From the NCBI GenBank assembly GCA_036821485.1, contig DAISJM010000006.1:1-64000 (forward strand): a DNA stretch of 64,000 nt. Reading direction: 5' to 3'. The stretch comes from DAISJM01 sp036821485. GTDB taxonomy: Bacteria; Verrucomicrobiota; Kiritimatiellia; CAIQIC01; JAGNIJ01. Positions 1 through 8,405 of this stretch are shown here, in pieces (positions within the stretch are counted from its first letter, which is position 1; each line of letters starts with the position of its first letter). Made by a program: the position numbers and the translations under genes. The notes under the pieces are model-generated. The model was not told the DNA's origin. It did not search any database and was given only the letters and a program-made list of their open reading frames with translations.

Positions 1-73
1 CCCGCTACACGATTGACAAAGCACCTTCGAGCTTCTTGAATAGCGCCCACCATCCCTTCATCGCACCCCCCCA

Positions 74-3000
74 TCACTCATTCAACACGCGGATGCGATA
101 GAGGCGCATGGTATTGGTGCCGAGCGGCGGTGTGAGCGAGTAGTCGTCAACAAAGGACATCGTGGAGGGCGTGCCCCGTGGCGCCCAGTCGACCTCGTCC
201 GAAAATCCGCGCACGATGCGCGTGAAGCCGCCATCCTGTTGCGTCGCCGTGAAGCCCGGACTGTATTCGACACCGTAGCGGCTCCCGCCGACAGAATGCC
301 AGCGCACCGCGAATACGGTTGAGGTCGGCGGTAAACCCTCCACCCGGAGCACCGAACCCGTGTCCCGCGGGTCGGTGTTGGCCAGGTATTCCTCCACGTT
401 CAACATGCCGTCGCCATCCGCGTCGCCCAGCGGATCGCCCGCCGTGGCGTTTGTGAAATACGCGGTCTCCCATGCGTCCGGCATGCCGTCCGCATCCATG
501 TCCGCCGGCGCGGGCACCACGATCTGGATCGTCGCGGGCACGCTGTCGGTCAGTCCATCGTTCGCCACAAAGTTGAACGTGTCCGTCCCGCGGAACCCGT
601 ACACGGCCGAGTACGTCGTCTGCCAGGTCTGCGTATCCAGCGCACCCAGCCAGCCATGCGTCGGCGTGCTCACCGTCTCAAACGTCAGCGACTGCCCCTC
701 CCCGTCCGTACCCCGGAGTTGAATATTGGTCGGCCCGTAACCAACGAGCACCAGGCTGGTCGCCGTCGCCATCGGCCGCGTGTTGCTGAAGCTGTGGCAG
801 TCGTAGCCACGCTGCTCGTAGCTGATCTGGATCGACCAGCAGAGGTTGGTGCCGACATTCCTGGAATAGGAATCCCTCATGCGCAACTGCCATGTGCCGT
901 TCAAGGGCTTGCCGTTGAACGTGCTCAGATTGCCATCCGGCCGGTAGGTGCCCGCAAACGGCGCCGACCCACTGCCAATGGCTATCGCGGCGCTCTGGTC
1001 CAGCACGGTGTACGTCGCCGACCCGCACGCGCCGGTGCCGAAATTGTCGCCGCTGCCGCCGCGCCGGTTCACCAGCAGCACCTCCGACCCGTCCGGATGC
1101 TGCAACGCCAGGATCAGGTCCCGGTCGTACGTGTGATTGATCCGAAGCTGCACATTGACGTCCGTGATGACATTACTGCCCGTCTCGTTCACCGTGAGCG
1201 TGGAATAAGTCGTTGATGCATCGACGATCGGCTTGGGCACATCCCCGCTCTCGAAAAGATTCGTGACCGCCGGCTGGTTCAGCGACTGCCCAATCACGTG
1301 GTCAAATACGTTCGTCAACACCTGCCCGTTAAACGCTGTGGCCAGCTCAAAACTCACGACGCTGCCGCACGACAGTCCCGCATCGAGCGTATACTCGAAG
1401 GTGGTCTCGTTGGTTGCCTGACCCTCGGCCGCCATCGACGCATAGGCCGACAGGCCCTGTACGATCGCAACGCCGGGCGTGGCAGAGGACAACACCGCGC
1501 TCACGTTCGTCGCCGGCATCTGCGATTTGTTCCAGAGAACGATCCGCTCGCGAATCGATTCGCCGGGATCGAGCAATCCATCATTGTTGCCCGACGGCTG
1601 ATCGACAGGCGTCGCCTCGTTGATCAGCATGCCGGTGCGCGGAATCTGCGAGAGCACCAGCACACTGTACGGGCCGATCGTGATCATGCCGGACGGCGGG
1701 GAGCCGGCGGCCGCAACTTCAATGCTGCCGTTGTTGCCATAGTCGGAGGCATAGTTGGTCGCATCGCTGTTGAAGTGGACATACCACGTTCCCTCGCGCG
1801 GGAAGTTGACGTTGTAACCCGTGCGCGTGGTGTTGGCAAAGTTCGCGATAACCACCGTGTAGCGGTCCGTCACCCCGGAGTTCCAGCGGCTGTACGCGAC
1901 CAACTTGTTCACGTTGTCTACGTGATACGTGCTGCATGAATCGCCGAGCAACCCCTCGGACACTCCGTCGAGATTGCGGCGCAGCCGGATGAGGTCGCGG
2001 TAGAGCCGGACGATGCCGGAGAAGCTGTTCGTGCGGGACCAGTCAACCGACCGGGTGTCGCTGAACTGGTTGGTTTCCAGCATCTCCTGCCCCTGCAGAA
2101 TCATCGGCGTTCCGGGCGAGGTCAACACCAGCGCGGCGCCCAATGTCGACCGCTTGCGCGCGTAGTAGCCCGCCGCGTCCGCCGCGTAGATCGCCGTGGG
2201 CAGGCGCGTGCCGCCGTTGAGGTCACCGGCCGTGTCGTGCGAATCGGTGTAGATCACGCGCTGCAACGTACCGGCGACATTTCGTGCCACCGTCGGCATG
2301 TCGCGGCTGGCATCCGACGATTGCGTCAACACACTGCGGATTTCATAGACAAAGGTGAAGTCCCAGTAACTGTCGAACCCGCTGATTTCCTTGATATCCT
2401 CGGCCACGTTCCATGTGCCCGGATACTCGGCGGCCATCGTGCCCAGGGCGTTGCTGATCATCGTCAACCCCTCGGGGATGTAGACCTCGTTGGTGGTATA
2501 GATGATATGGCGCGGGGCGTCCCATCGGAAACCGTCCATGCGAAACTCGGCCAGCCACATGCGGAACGAATCGTTGATGTAGTCCCGGACCTCCGGGCGG
2601 TTATAATCCGGACGCGGCCCCCACGGCGAGAAGGCGTACGGATCCGTGTTGTAGAAGTACTGGCCGCCGTACGCCGGATCGGGCGTCCACCCGTCGAACT
2701 GCCACAGCGACGAACCGCCGTCGCAGTGGTTGTGCACCACGTCGAGCAGCACGGCGAGATTCTTCTGGTGACTGTGCCTGACCAGTTCCCTGAGTGCATC
2801 GGGGGAACCGTAGTTGGTCTCGATGGCAAACGGATACGCCGGATTGTAACCCCAACTCGTGGCGGTGGGGAACTCGTTCACCGGCATCAGCTCAATCGAA
2901 CTCACGCCCAAGTCGCGAAGATAATCTAACCGGTTCGTAAACGTCGCAAATGTGCCGGACGGCCCCATGAACGTGCCGACGTGTGCCTCGTAAATCACGA

Positions 3001-3433
3001 TGTCGCGGGCGTTGGTGATGCCAAAGGAATCGGCCTGCCAGTTGAAGGAAGCGGGATTGAGGATCAGCGAGTTGTTGTCGGAGGTGACCAGCTGCCGGCT
3101 CCGCGGATCGCTGCGCCAAAGACTGCCGTTGATCACGTACTTGTATTGATGGTTGGTCCGCGCCGTTGAAACGTCGAGCGACCAGACTCCGCTCGTGACG
3201 CCTTCGCGAACCAACTGATGTGACGACATGCTCCAACTGTTAAAGGTTCCCGCGACGGCAACGCTGGACGCGTTCGACGCCCACACGCGGAAGGTCACAC
3301 CCGTACCGCCGACGCCCGCATACGGCGTCGCTCCCCAGCCTGTCCGGGATGATTGCGCGAGAGACGACACCGCCGCAGCAAGGGATACGGCCGTAATGAC
3401 GATAGCAGTCCGGACGCGCAAGGAACGAATCAT
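74..3433 (-). CDS. Secreted GH13-family glucan hydrolase/branching-enzyme-like protein with P domain
   Basis: A 1119-residue exported enzyme expected to act on alpha-glucans. A signal peptide (about residues 1-26, ending SSLAQ) is followed by a CBM48/isoamylase-N-like domain (about 33-120). The GH13 barrel keeps its four motifs: DVVHNH (near 231), GFRWDA with the nucleophile Asp near 305, NVAED with the acid Glu near 345, and SHD near 400 (NHD is usual). After the barrel come beta domains, a proprotein-convertase P-type domain (about 723-885), a cadherin-like repeat, a calcium-binding segment of thrombospondin-3 type (DMDADGMPD near 976), and a C-terminal beta module ending RLYRIRV that recurs in two other secreted proteins of this window. 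The layout resembles branching enzymes more than simple amylases, so the exact reaction is open. A LacI-type palindrome lies about 30 bases upstream of the ATG. Confidence 0.85.
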   Translation of the reverse strand: MIRSLRVRTAIVITAVSLAAAVSSLAQSSRTGWGATPYAGVGGTGVTFRVWASNASSVAVAGTFNSWSMSSHQLVREGVTSGVWSLDVSTARTNHQYKYVINGSLWRSDPRSRQLVTSDNNSLILNPASFNWQADSFGITNARDIVIYEAHVGTFMGPSGTFATFTNRLDYLRDLGVSSIELMPVNEFPTATSWGYNPAYPFAIETNYGSPDALRELVRHSHQKNLAVLLDVVHNHCDGGSSLWQFDGWTPDPAYGGQYFYNTDPYAFSPWGPRPDYNRPEVRDYINDSFRMWLAEFRMDGFRWDAPRHIIYTTNEVYIPEGLTMISNALGTMAAEYPGTWNVAEDIKEISGFDSYWDFTFVYEIRSVLTQSSDASRDMPTVARNVAGTLQRVIYTDSHDTAGDLNGGTRLPTAIYAADAAGYYARKRSTLGAALVLTSPGTPMILQGQEMLETNQFSDTRSVDWSRTNSFSGIVRLYRDLIRLRRNLDGVSEGLLGDSCSTYHVDNVNKLVAYSRWNSGVTDRYTVVIANFANTTRTGYNVNFPREGTWYVHFNSDATNYASDYGNNGSIEVAAAGSPPSGMITIGPYSVLVLSQIPRTGMLINEATPVDQPSGNNDGLLDPGESIRERIVLWNKSQMPATNVSAVLSSATPGVAIVQGLSAYASMAAEGQATNETTFEYTLDAGLSCGSVVSFELATAFNGQVLTNVFDHVIGQSLNQPAVTNLFESGDVPKPIVDASTTYSTLTVNETGSNVITDVNVQLRINHTYDRDLILALQHPDGSEVLLVNRRGGSGDNFGTGACGSATYTVLDQSAAIAIGSGSAPFAGTYRPDGNLSTFNGKPLNGTWQLRMRDSYSRNVGTNLCWSIQISYEQRGYDCHSFSNTRPMATATSLVLVGYGPTNIQLRGTDGEGQSLTFETVSTPTHGWLGALDTQTWQTTYSAVYGFRGTDTFNFVANDGLTDSVPATIQIVVPAPADMDADGMPDAWETAYFTNATAGDPLGDADGDGMLNVEEYLANTDPRDTGSVLRVEGLPPTSTVFAVRWHSVGGSRYGVEYSPGFTATQQDGGFTRIVRGFSDEVDWAPRGTPSTMSFVDDYSLTPPLGTNTMRLYRIRVLNE

Positions 3434-3464
3434 GGGACTCCAGAATCTCCTGCCACAACATACC

Positions 3465-3480
3465 GGTAAAGCGCTTTACC
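3465..3480. promoter_or_regulatory. Perfect 16-bp palindrome, LacI-family-type operator candidate
   Basis: GGTAAAGCGCTTTACC is a perfect inverted repeat with a central CG, the form typical of LacI/GalR-family sites. It sits 31 bases upstream of the start codon of the divergent GH13 gene and about 150 bases before the HMG-CoA reductase gene. Control of the glucan enzyme by a sugar-responsive repressor is an inference; no LacI gene lies in the window. Confidence 0.5.
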
Positions 3481-3630
3481 ATCAAGGGCGGTCAGGAAGA
3501 AACACAGAGACAGAGCCAACGAGACGGTGCCACATTCCTTGTGGCGCCCACCCCTCTTCACAGGAGAAGGCGCACACGACCCCACCGCCCATCTCGGCTT
3601 TTTGCCTTTTTTCGTAACCGGAAAGGGTGT

Positions 3631-4695
3631 ATGGACTTACGACAAATCATGAAAAACAGCGAAAAACCAGTCTTTGCCACGATTCCAATGGAAATCGTGG
3701 GGCCCATCAAGATCGTCGGCTCTGAGGTCAACGACGACGTCCGTGTCCCGTTGGCCACTTTTGAGTCCCCCCTCTGGCCCTCCGTCAACCGGGGCGCCAA
3801 AGTCTCCATGCTGTCAGGCGGTATCCGCGCGGTCGTCGTGGATGACCGCATGACCCGATCCATTCTGCTGGAAGCGCCGAACGCCGATGTCGCACAGATG
3901 GTCGCCGCCTGTCTCGTCGCGCACAAGGATCAGCTCCAGACCGTCGTGGCGAAGACCAGCCGCTTTGCGCAACTTTTGGATGTCCACACCCAAATTGTCG
4001 GCAACCTCCTCTATATCCGCTTCGAGCTGACCACCGGCGATGCCGCCGGGCATAACATGGTCACCCGCGCAGCCGACGCTCTGATCCAAGCGATTCTCTG
4101 TCAGTATCCGGAGCTGAAGTACGTTTCCGTCTCGGGCAATTATTGCACCGACAAGAAGGCGTCCGCCGTGAACGGCATCCTCGGACGCGGCAAGAACGTG
4201 GTAACCGAGATCGTGGTCCCCGCCGCTGTCTGCAAACGCCTGCTGCGGACGACCGCGGCAAAGATTGTCGAACTCAACATCAAGAAGAACCTGATCGGCA
4301 CAATGCTCGCCGGAGGCCTGCGCAGCGCCAACGCGCACTTCGCCAACATGCTCCTCGGCTTCTACCTCGCCACCGGGCAGGACGCCGCCAACATTGTCGA
4401 AGGCTCGCAGGGCTTCGTTCACGCCGAAACGCGCGGCGACGACCTCTACTTCTCCGCGACGCTGCCAAACATCATCGTCGGCACCATCGGGAACGGAAAG
4501 GAACTCCCCTTCGTTCAGAAAAACCTGGAACTGCTCGGCTGCCTGGCAGAACGCGAACCCGGCCGGAATGCACGGCGGCTTGCCGTCATCTGCGCCACCA
4601 CCGTGCTCTGCGGCGAACTCTCCCTCCTCGCCGCCCAGACCAATCCCGGCGAGCTGATGAAGGCACACCTCAGCATCGAGAGGAAAAAGAAGTAG
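3631..4695 (+). CDS. hmgA: Hydroxymethylglutaryl-CoA reductase, class I-like
   Basis: Reduces HMG-CoA to mevalonate, the committed step of the mevalonate pathway. The ATG at 3631 is chosen because a GGAAAGGG Shine-Dalgarno precedes it and the protein homology begins there; the frame is open further upstream. The 354-residue product shows PMEIVGPIKI (cf. ENVIGY), NRGAKVSMLSGG, TTGDAAGHNM (about 134-143), NYCTDKKASAVNG (about 170-182) with the catalytic Lys, ATGQDAANIVEG, and a C-terminal catalytic His in KAHLSIER (about 346). The NYCTDKK signature is that of class I enzymes (eukaryotes, archaea, some bacteria) rather than the class II enzymes of low-GC Gram-positives. It is the first gene of the isoprenoid operon. 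The length is that of a soluble catalytic domain, with no membrane anchor. Confidence 0.92.
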   Translation: MDLRQIMKNSEKPVFATIPMEIVGPIKIVGSEVNDDVRVPLATFESPLWPSVNRGAKVSMLSGGIRAVVVDDRMTRSILLEAPNADVAQMVAACLVAHKDQLQTVVAKTSRFAQLLDVHTQIVGNLLYIRFELTTGDAAGHNMVTRAADALIQAILCQYPELKYVSVSGNYCTDKKASAVNGILGRGKNVVTEIVVPAAVCKRLLRTTAAKIVELNIKKNLIGTMLAGGLRSANAHFANMLLGFYLATGQDAANIVEGSQGFVHAETRGDDLYFSATLPNIIVGTIGNGKELPFVQKNLELLGCLAEREPGRNARRLAVICATTVLCGELSLLAAQTNPGELMKAHLSIERKKK

Positions 4696-4724
4696 CCCAC
4701 AGATCACACAGATAGACACAGATG
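4696..4724 (+). repeat. Left inverted repeat flanking the GxxExxY gene
   Basis: A 29-base sequence built of CACAGAT units starts immediately after the stop codon of the HMG-CoA reductase gene. It matches the reverse complement of 5137-5165 at 25 of 29 positions. With its partner it encloses the 4735-5157 gene. Confidence 0.85.
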
Positions 4725-4734
4725 GAATGATCGG

Positions 4735-5157
4735 ATGACTGAAACGTGTCCATATGCAGCAAAGACCTATGAGATCATAGGGGCCTGTTTCGAGGTGTAT
4801 AACAACAAGGGCTGTGGATTCCTTGAGGCTGTTTACCAGCACTGCATGGAAATCGAACTGGAGTTGCGAGGCATCCCCTTCGCTGCACAGCCAACGCTCT
4901 GCCTTGAGTACAAGGGCCGCCAACTGCCCCAAGGTTACCAACCCGACTTGCTTTGCTATGAGAAGGTCGTGGTCGAAATCAAGGCGGTCAGCCAGATCAC
5001 TGATGAGCACCGCGCACAGCTACTGAACTACCTGCACGCGACCGGCCGCGACATCGGACTCCTCGTGAATTTCGGCCATTTCCCAGGACTTCAATTTGAG
5101 CGAAGCTTGAGAAACAAATCCAAGGATCCCTCTCCTCATCTGTGTGCATCCGTGTAA
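4735..5157 (+). CDS. GxxExxY family protein (PD-(D/E)XK-like)
   Basis: A 140-residue member of the GxxExxY family, named for the motif seen here as GFLEAVY (residues 28-34). The fold is predicted to be PD-(D/E)XK nuclease-like: YQPDLLCYEKVVVEIKA supplies the Asp and Glu-x-Lys, and a HRAQLLNYL helix follows. The biological role of the family is not established. The gene splits an otherwise compact mevalonate operon and lies between 29-base inverted repeats; the right repeat encodes its last residues (HLCASV) and its stop codon. Base composition looks less GC-rich than the neighbours by eye. This suggests insertion as a discrete unit. Confidence 0.85.
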   Translation: MTETCPYAAKTYEIIGACFEVYNNKGCGFLEAVYQHCMEIELELRGIPFAAQPTLCLEYKGRQLPQGYQPDLLCYEKVVVEIKAVSQITDEHRAQLLNYLHATGRDIGLLVNFGHFPGLQFERSLRNKSKDPSPHLCASV

Positions 5158-5165
5158 TCTGTGGG
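5137..5165 (-). repeat. Right inverted repeat flanking the GxxExxY gene
   Basis: Reverse complement of the left repeat at 4696-4724 with four mismatches in 29. It contains the stop codon of the GxxExxY gene and lies just upstream of the IPP isomerase start at 5175. An in-frame ATG inside it (5142) would give the isomerase an artificial N-terminus made of translated repeat, which argues for the later start. Confidence 0.85.
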
Positions 5166-5174
5166 CATATCTTC

Positions 5175-6200
5175 ATGTCTGACGCGAACAACACCAGGAA
5201 ACTGCGGCATGTGCGGGCAATCCGGAAAGACCCGGACTCCGACCGGCGGATGTTCTATTTCGACGAGGTGCGGCTGAACCACAGGGCTCTGCCGGAACTC
5301 GATCTGGCAAAGATTGATCCATCGATCCGTTTCATGAACAAGCGGCTCTCATTCCCCCTCCTCATCTCTTCGATGACGGGCGGTGATCACGCCGAACTGC
5401 GGAAGATCAATCGCAACCTGGCCACCGCGGCCGAGGCAACCGGTGTCGCGATGGGCGTCGGTTCACAGCGGGTGATGTTCAAGCACGCCGCCGCACGCAG
5501 TAGTTTTGAACTCCGCACGCTTGCGCCGTCGATCCTGCTCTTCGCCAACCTCGGCGCCGTGCAGTTGAACTGCGGATTCGGCATTCGCGAGTGTCGCGAA
5601 GCCGTCAAAATGTCGGGGGCCGACGCGCTCTATCTTCATCTGAACCCGCTGCAGGAAGCGGTGCAGACCGGCGGCAATACGAACTTCGCCGGGCTGGCGT
5701 CAAAGATCGCGAATGTCGTTGAACAGCTACGCGTCCCCGTTGTCATAAAGGAAGTGGGAGCGGGCGTCGCTGCGGCGGATGTGCGCCTGCTGATGAAAGC
5801 GGGCATCCGATACGTGGATGTCGCCGGCGCGGGCGGGACCTCGTGGAGCAGGATCGAGCATCACGCGCAGACGGGCAGACAACGCCACGACCTCGGGCTG
5901 CTGTTCCAGGACTGGGGCATTCCGACGCCGGCCGCGCTGAGGGCGCTGAAGCCCTTCCGTCCGAAGCTCACGCTCATCGCCTCGGGTGGGATCCGGTCGG
6001 GAATCGATATGGCCAAGGCCATGGTGCTCGGCGCCTCGCTCTGCGGTATGGCCTCGCCGTTCCTGGAGCCCGCCAGGGAGTCGGCCGCCGCGGTGATCGA
6101 CGCGATCGGGATGTTGAAGCGCGAGTTCACCACCGCCCTCTTCCTGCTGGGCGTGCCGCGCGCGAAGGATTTGATTGGCAACGACGGCTTGCTGCAATAG
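5175..6200 (+). CDS. fni: Type II isopentenyl-diphosphate delta-isomerase (FMN-dependent)
   Basis: Interconverts IPP and DMAPP using reduced FMN. The 341-residue product shows SMTGG, GVGSQR, VIKEVGAG, DVAGAGGTSW and ASGGIRSGIDMAKAMVLGA, the flavin- and substrate-binding segments of the Fni/IDI-2 family. The ATG at 5175 is preferred over 5142 because the extra N-terminal residues would be translated from the inverted repeat. It lies 31 bases upstream of HMG-CoA synthase within the mevalonate operon. Family assignment is secure. Confidence 0.93.
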   Translation: MSDANNTRKLRHVRAIRKDPDSDRRMFYFDEVRLNHRALPELDLAKIDPSIRFMNKRLSFPLLISSMTGGDHAELRKINRNLATAAEATGVAMGVGSQRVMFKHAAARSSFELRTLAPSILLFANLGAVQLNCGFGIRECREAVKMSGADALYLHLNPLQEAVQTGGNTNFAGLASKIANVVEQLRVPVVIKEVGAGVAAADVRLLMKAGIRYVDVAGAGGTSWSRIEHHAQTGRQRHDLGLLFQDWGIPTPAALRALKPFRPKLTLIASGGIRSGIDMAKAMVLGASLCGMASPFLEPARESAAAVIDAIGMLKREFTTALFLLGVPRAKDLIGNDGLLQ

Positions 6201-6231
6201 CAGCAGTCGCGTTGCCGGGGAAGAACGGACC

Positions 6232-7398
6232 ATGAAGACAGGCATCGATCTCATCAGTTTCTACACGCCGAATTACTTTCTCGATCTCAAGGTGTTGGCC
6301 GAACACCGCGGCGTGGACAAGGACAAGTTCTATCTCGGGATCGGTCAGGAGAAAATGGCCATCCCTCCGCCGGATGAGGATATCGTGACTATGGCCGCCA
6401 GTGCAGCCGAGCCCATCCTGGAGAAGATCGACCGCAGCAGCGTCGAGCTGATGATCCTCGCAACGGAAAGCGGCATCGACCAGTCCAAGGCCGCGGCCCT
6501 GTTCGCGCACAGCCTGCTCGAACTGCCGCGCCGTTGCCGCGCGGTGGAACTGAAGGAAGCCTGCTATGCGGCGACAGCCGGGCTTCAACTCGCGGCATCT
6601 TGGGTCAAGGATCATCCGGACAAGAAGGCGCTCGTGATCGGCACCGATATCGCGCGCTACGACCTGCGCAGCCCGGGCGAACCGACGCAGGGCGCGGGCG
6701 CAGTGGCCATGCTCGTCACCACCGAACCGCGCGTGCTGGCGCTGGACGCCGAGTACGGCCTCTACGCCGAGGACGTCATGGATTTCTGGCGGCCGAACTA
6801 CCGCGATAATGCACTGGTCGACGGGAAGTATTCGATGCTGGTCTACATCTCCGCGCTGCTCGAAAGTTGGAAGCAATACGCGGAACGGTCCGGCCGCCGC
6901 TTCGAAGATCACGCCCGTTTCTGCTATCACCTGCCCTTCACCAAGATGGCGGAGAAGGCTCATTCGCGACTCATGAAGGACGTCGGCCTCACGCCGACCC
7001 CGGCCCTCATGGATGCGCTGCTCGGCGATTCTCTCCGCTACAACCGGATCACCGGCAACACGTATACCGCGTCCGTCTATGAAGGCCTTTCCTCCCTGCT
7101 CGACCACTGCACGGACGACCTGGGCAGCAAGCGCATTGGCCTGTTCAGCTATGGTTCGGGGTGCATGGGCGAGTTCTACAGCGGCGTGGTCCAGCCGGAG
7201 TACCGGCAGCATCTTTTCACCGAACGGCACAGCCGTTTGATCGCGGGACGTACCGAATTGACCTACCAGCAATACGAGGATATATTCCAGCTTGGTTTCC
7301 CGACGGACGGCGGGGAACACACTTTTGCGCAGTATCGCACGGGACCCTTCCGGCTGGCTGGCGTCAGCCAGCACAAGAGGATTTACGAAGCACTTTGA
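6232..7398 (+). CDS. mvaS: Hydroxymethylglutaryl-CoA synthase
   Basis: Condenses acetyl-CoA with acetoacetyl-CoA to HMG-CoA. The 388-residue protein carries the full catalytic set: Glu79 in ATESGIDQSKA, nucleophile Cys111 in ELKEACYAAT and His233 in CYHLPF, at the positions known from bacterial enzymes. The ATG at 6232 follows a GGGGAAG-rich stretch. Its TGA overlaps the ATG of mevalonate kinase by one base (TGATG), implying translational coupling. No acetoacetyl-CoA thiolase gene is nearby, so that precursor step must be encoded elsewhere. Confidence 0.95.
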   Translation: MKTGIDLISFYTPNYFLDLKVLAEHRGVDKDKFYLGIGQEKMAIPPPDEDIVTMAASAAEPILEKIDRSSVELMILATESGIDQSKAAALFAHSLLELPRRCRAVELKEACYAATAGLQLAASWVKDHPDKKALVIGTDIARYDLRSPGEPTQGAGAVAMLVTTEPRVLALDAEYGLYAEDVMDFWRPNYRDNALVDGKYSMLVYISALLESWKQYAERSGRRFEDHARFCYHLPFTKMAEKAHSRLMKDVGLTPTPALMDALLGDSLRYNRITGNTYTASVYEGLSSLLDHCTDDLGSKRIGLFSYGSGCMGEFYSGVVQPEYRQHLFTERHSRLIAGRTELTYQQYEDIFQLGFPTDGGEHTFAQYRTGPFRLAGVSQHKRIYEAL

Positions 7399-8405
7399 TG
7401 AAAGCTATAGCTCCAGGCAAGTTGATCCTGAGCGGTGAGCACGCGGTGGTCTACGACAAACCCGCGCTGGTCATGGCCGTGGACCGCTGCGCCGAATCGG
7501 TGGTTGTCACCGGTGACACCGGCGATGTGGTGTCCTTCGATCTCCAGGACCTGAAGCAGGTGGAATCGTTCACGCTCCGTGCCCTGCGCGACCTGCGCGA
7601 ACGTGTCGGCCGCAATTACCACCTCTTCCTTCAAGGCCAGCTCAGCATCCGCGATGTGCTGTACAAACCCATCGAGCTTTTCCAGTTTGCCTTCATCACC
7701 ATCCTCGACGCCCTGCACCTGAAGGTCGCCAATGGAGTGAAGATTCAGCTCCACTCGAACATTCCCATCGGTTGCGGGATGGGCTCGTCCGCCGCCACGG
7801 TGCTGAGCGTGATCCGCGCCATCGGCCACTACTTCCGCGTCGATTTCCGTCCGGAGTGGTACCAGGCGTACAGTCTCGAAGCCGAAAATCTTCAGCACGG
7901 TCACGCGAGCGGCGTGGACACCTACATCTCCATGCACGGCGGCTGCGCCCGCTTCCAGAAGGGGCAGGCCGAAAAGCTCCCCCTGCCGCGCATGCCCATC
8001 CATCTCGTCCACACCGGCGTTCCCGACACCTCCACCGGCGAGTGTGTTTCCCGAGTGCGCGAGCGCTTCGAGAACAGCACCATCTGGAACGATTTTGAAG
8101 CCGTGACCAACTCGATGGAACAGGCCCTGCGGGCGAACGACCTGGAATCTATTCAGAGCGCGATTCGCGAGAACCAGCGACTGCTGTCCCATATCGGCGT
8201 GGTGCCCCAACGCGTGCAGGATTTCGTGTCCGACGTGGAGAAGTGGGGAGCGGCGGCCAAGGTCTGCGGTGCAGGTTCTGTCGGTGGCGACAAGGGCGGC
8301 ATGGTGCTGGTCTGCTCTGAAAAAGCCCCCACAGACATCTGCAAGAAACACGGCTACAACATTGTCTCCGTAAGGGGTGAACCCCTTGGCGCGCGCCTGG
8401 TTTAA
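7398..8405 (+). CDS. mvk: Mevalonate kinase
   Basis: GHMP-superfamily kinase that phosphorylates mevalonate with ATP. In its 335 residues it has motif 1 APGKLILSGEHAVVY, the phosphate loop PIGCGMGSSAATVLS, the catalytic-Asp segment HASGVDTYISMHGG and the C-terminal GAGSVGGDKGG. The start is fixed by the one-base overlap with mvaS. Its 3' end overlaps the next gene by 29 bases if that gene uses GTG at 8377. Confidence 0.9.
   Translation: MKAIAPGKLILSGEHAVVYDKPALVMAVDRCAESVVVTGDTGDVVSFDLQDLKQVESFTLRALRDLRERVGRNYHLFLQGQLSIRDVLYKPIELFQFAFITILDALHLKVANGVKIQLHSNIPIGCGMGSSAATVLSVIRAIGHYFRVDFRPEWYQAYSLEAENLQHGHASGVDTYISMHGGCARFQKGQAEKLPLPRMPIHLVHTGVPDTSTGECVSRVRERFENSTIWNDFEAVTNSMEQALRANDLESIQSAIRENQRLLSHIGVVPQRVQDFVSDVEKWGAAAKVCGAGSVGGDKGGMVLVCSEKAPTDICKKHGYNIVSVRGEPLGARLV

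Noticed and set aside
5..61. Minus-strand 18-codon frame with a G-rich upstream stretch, encoding MKGWWALFKKLEGALSIV.
   Set aside because: It resembles the start of a family of tiny FKKLE-type proteins I have seen in some genomes, but it stops after 18 codons and lies at the window edge, so it cannot be supported as a gene.
4696..5165. Possibility that the repeat-flanked GxxExxY unit is an insertion sequence or a CRISPR-like element.
   Set aside because: No transposase and no target-site duplication could be identified, and there are only two inverted copies rather than a direct-repeat array.
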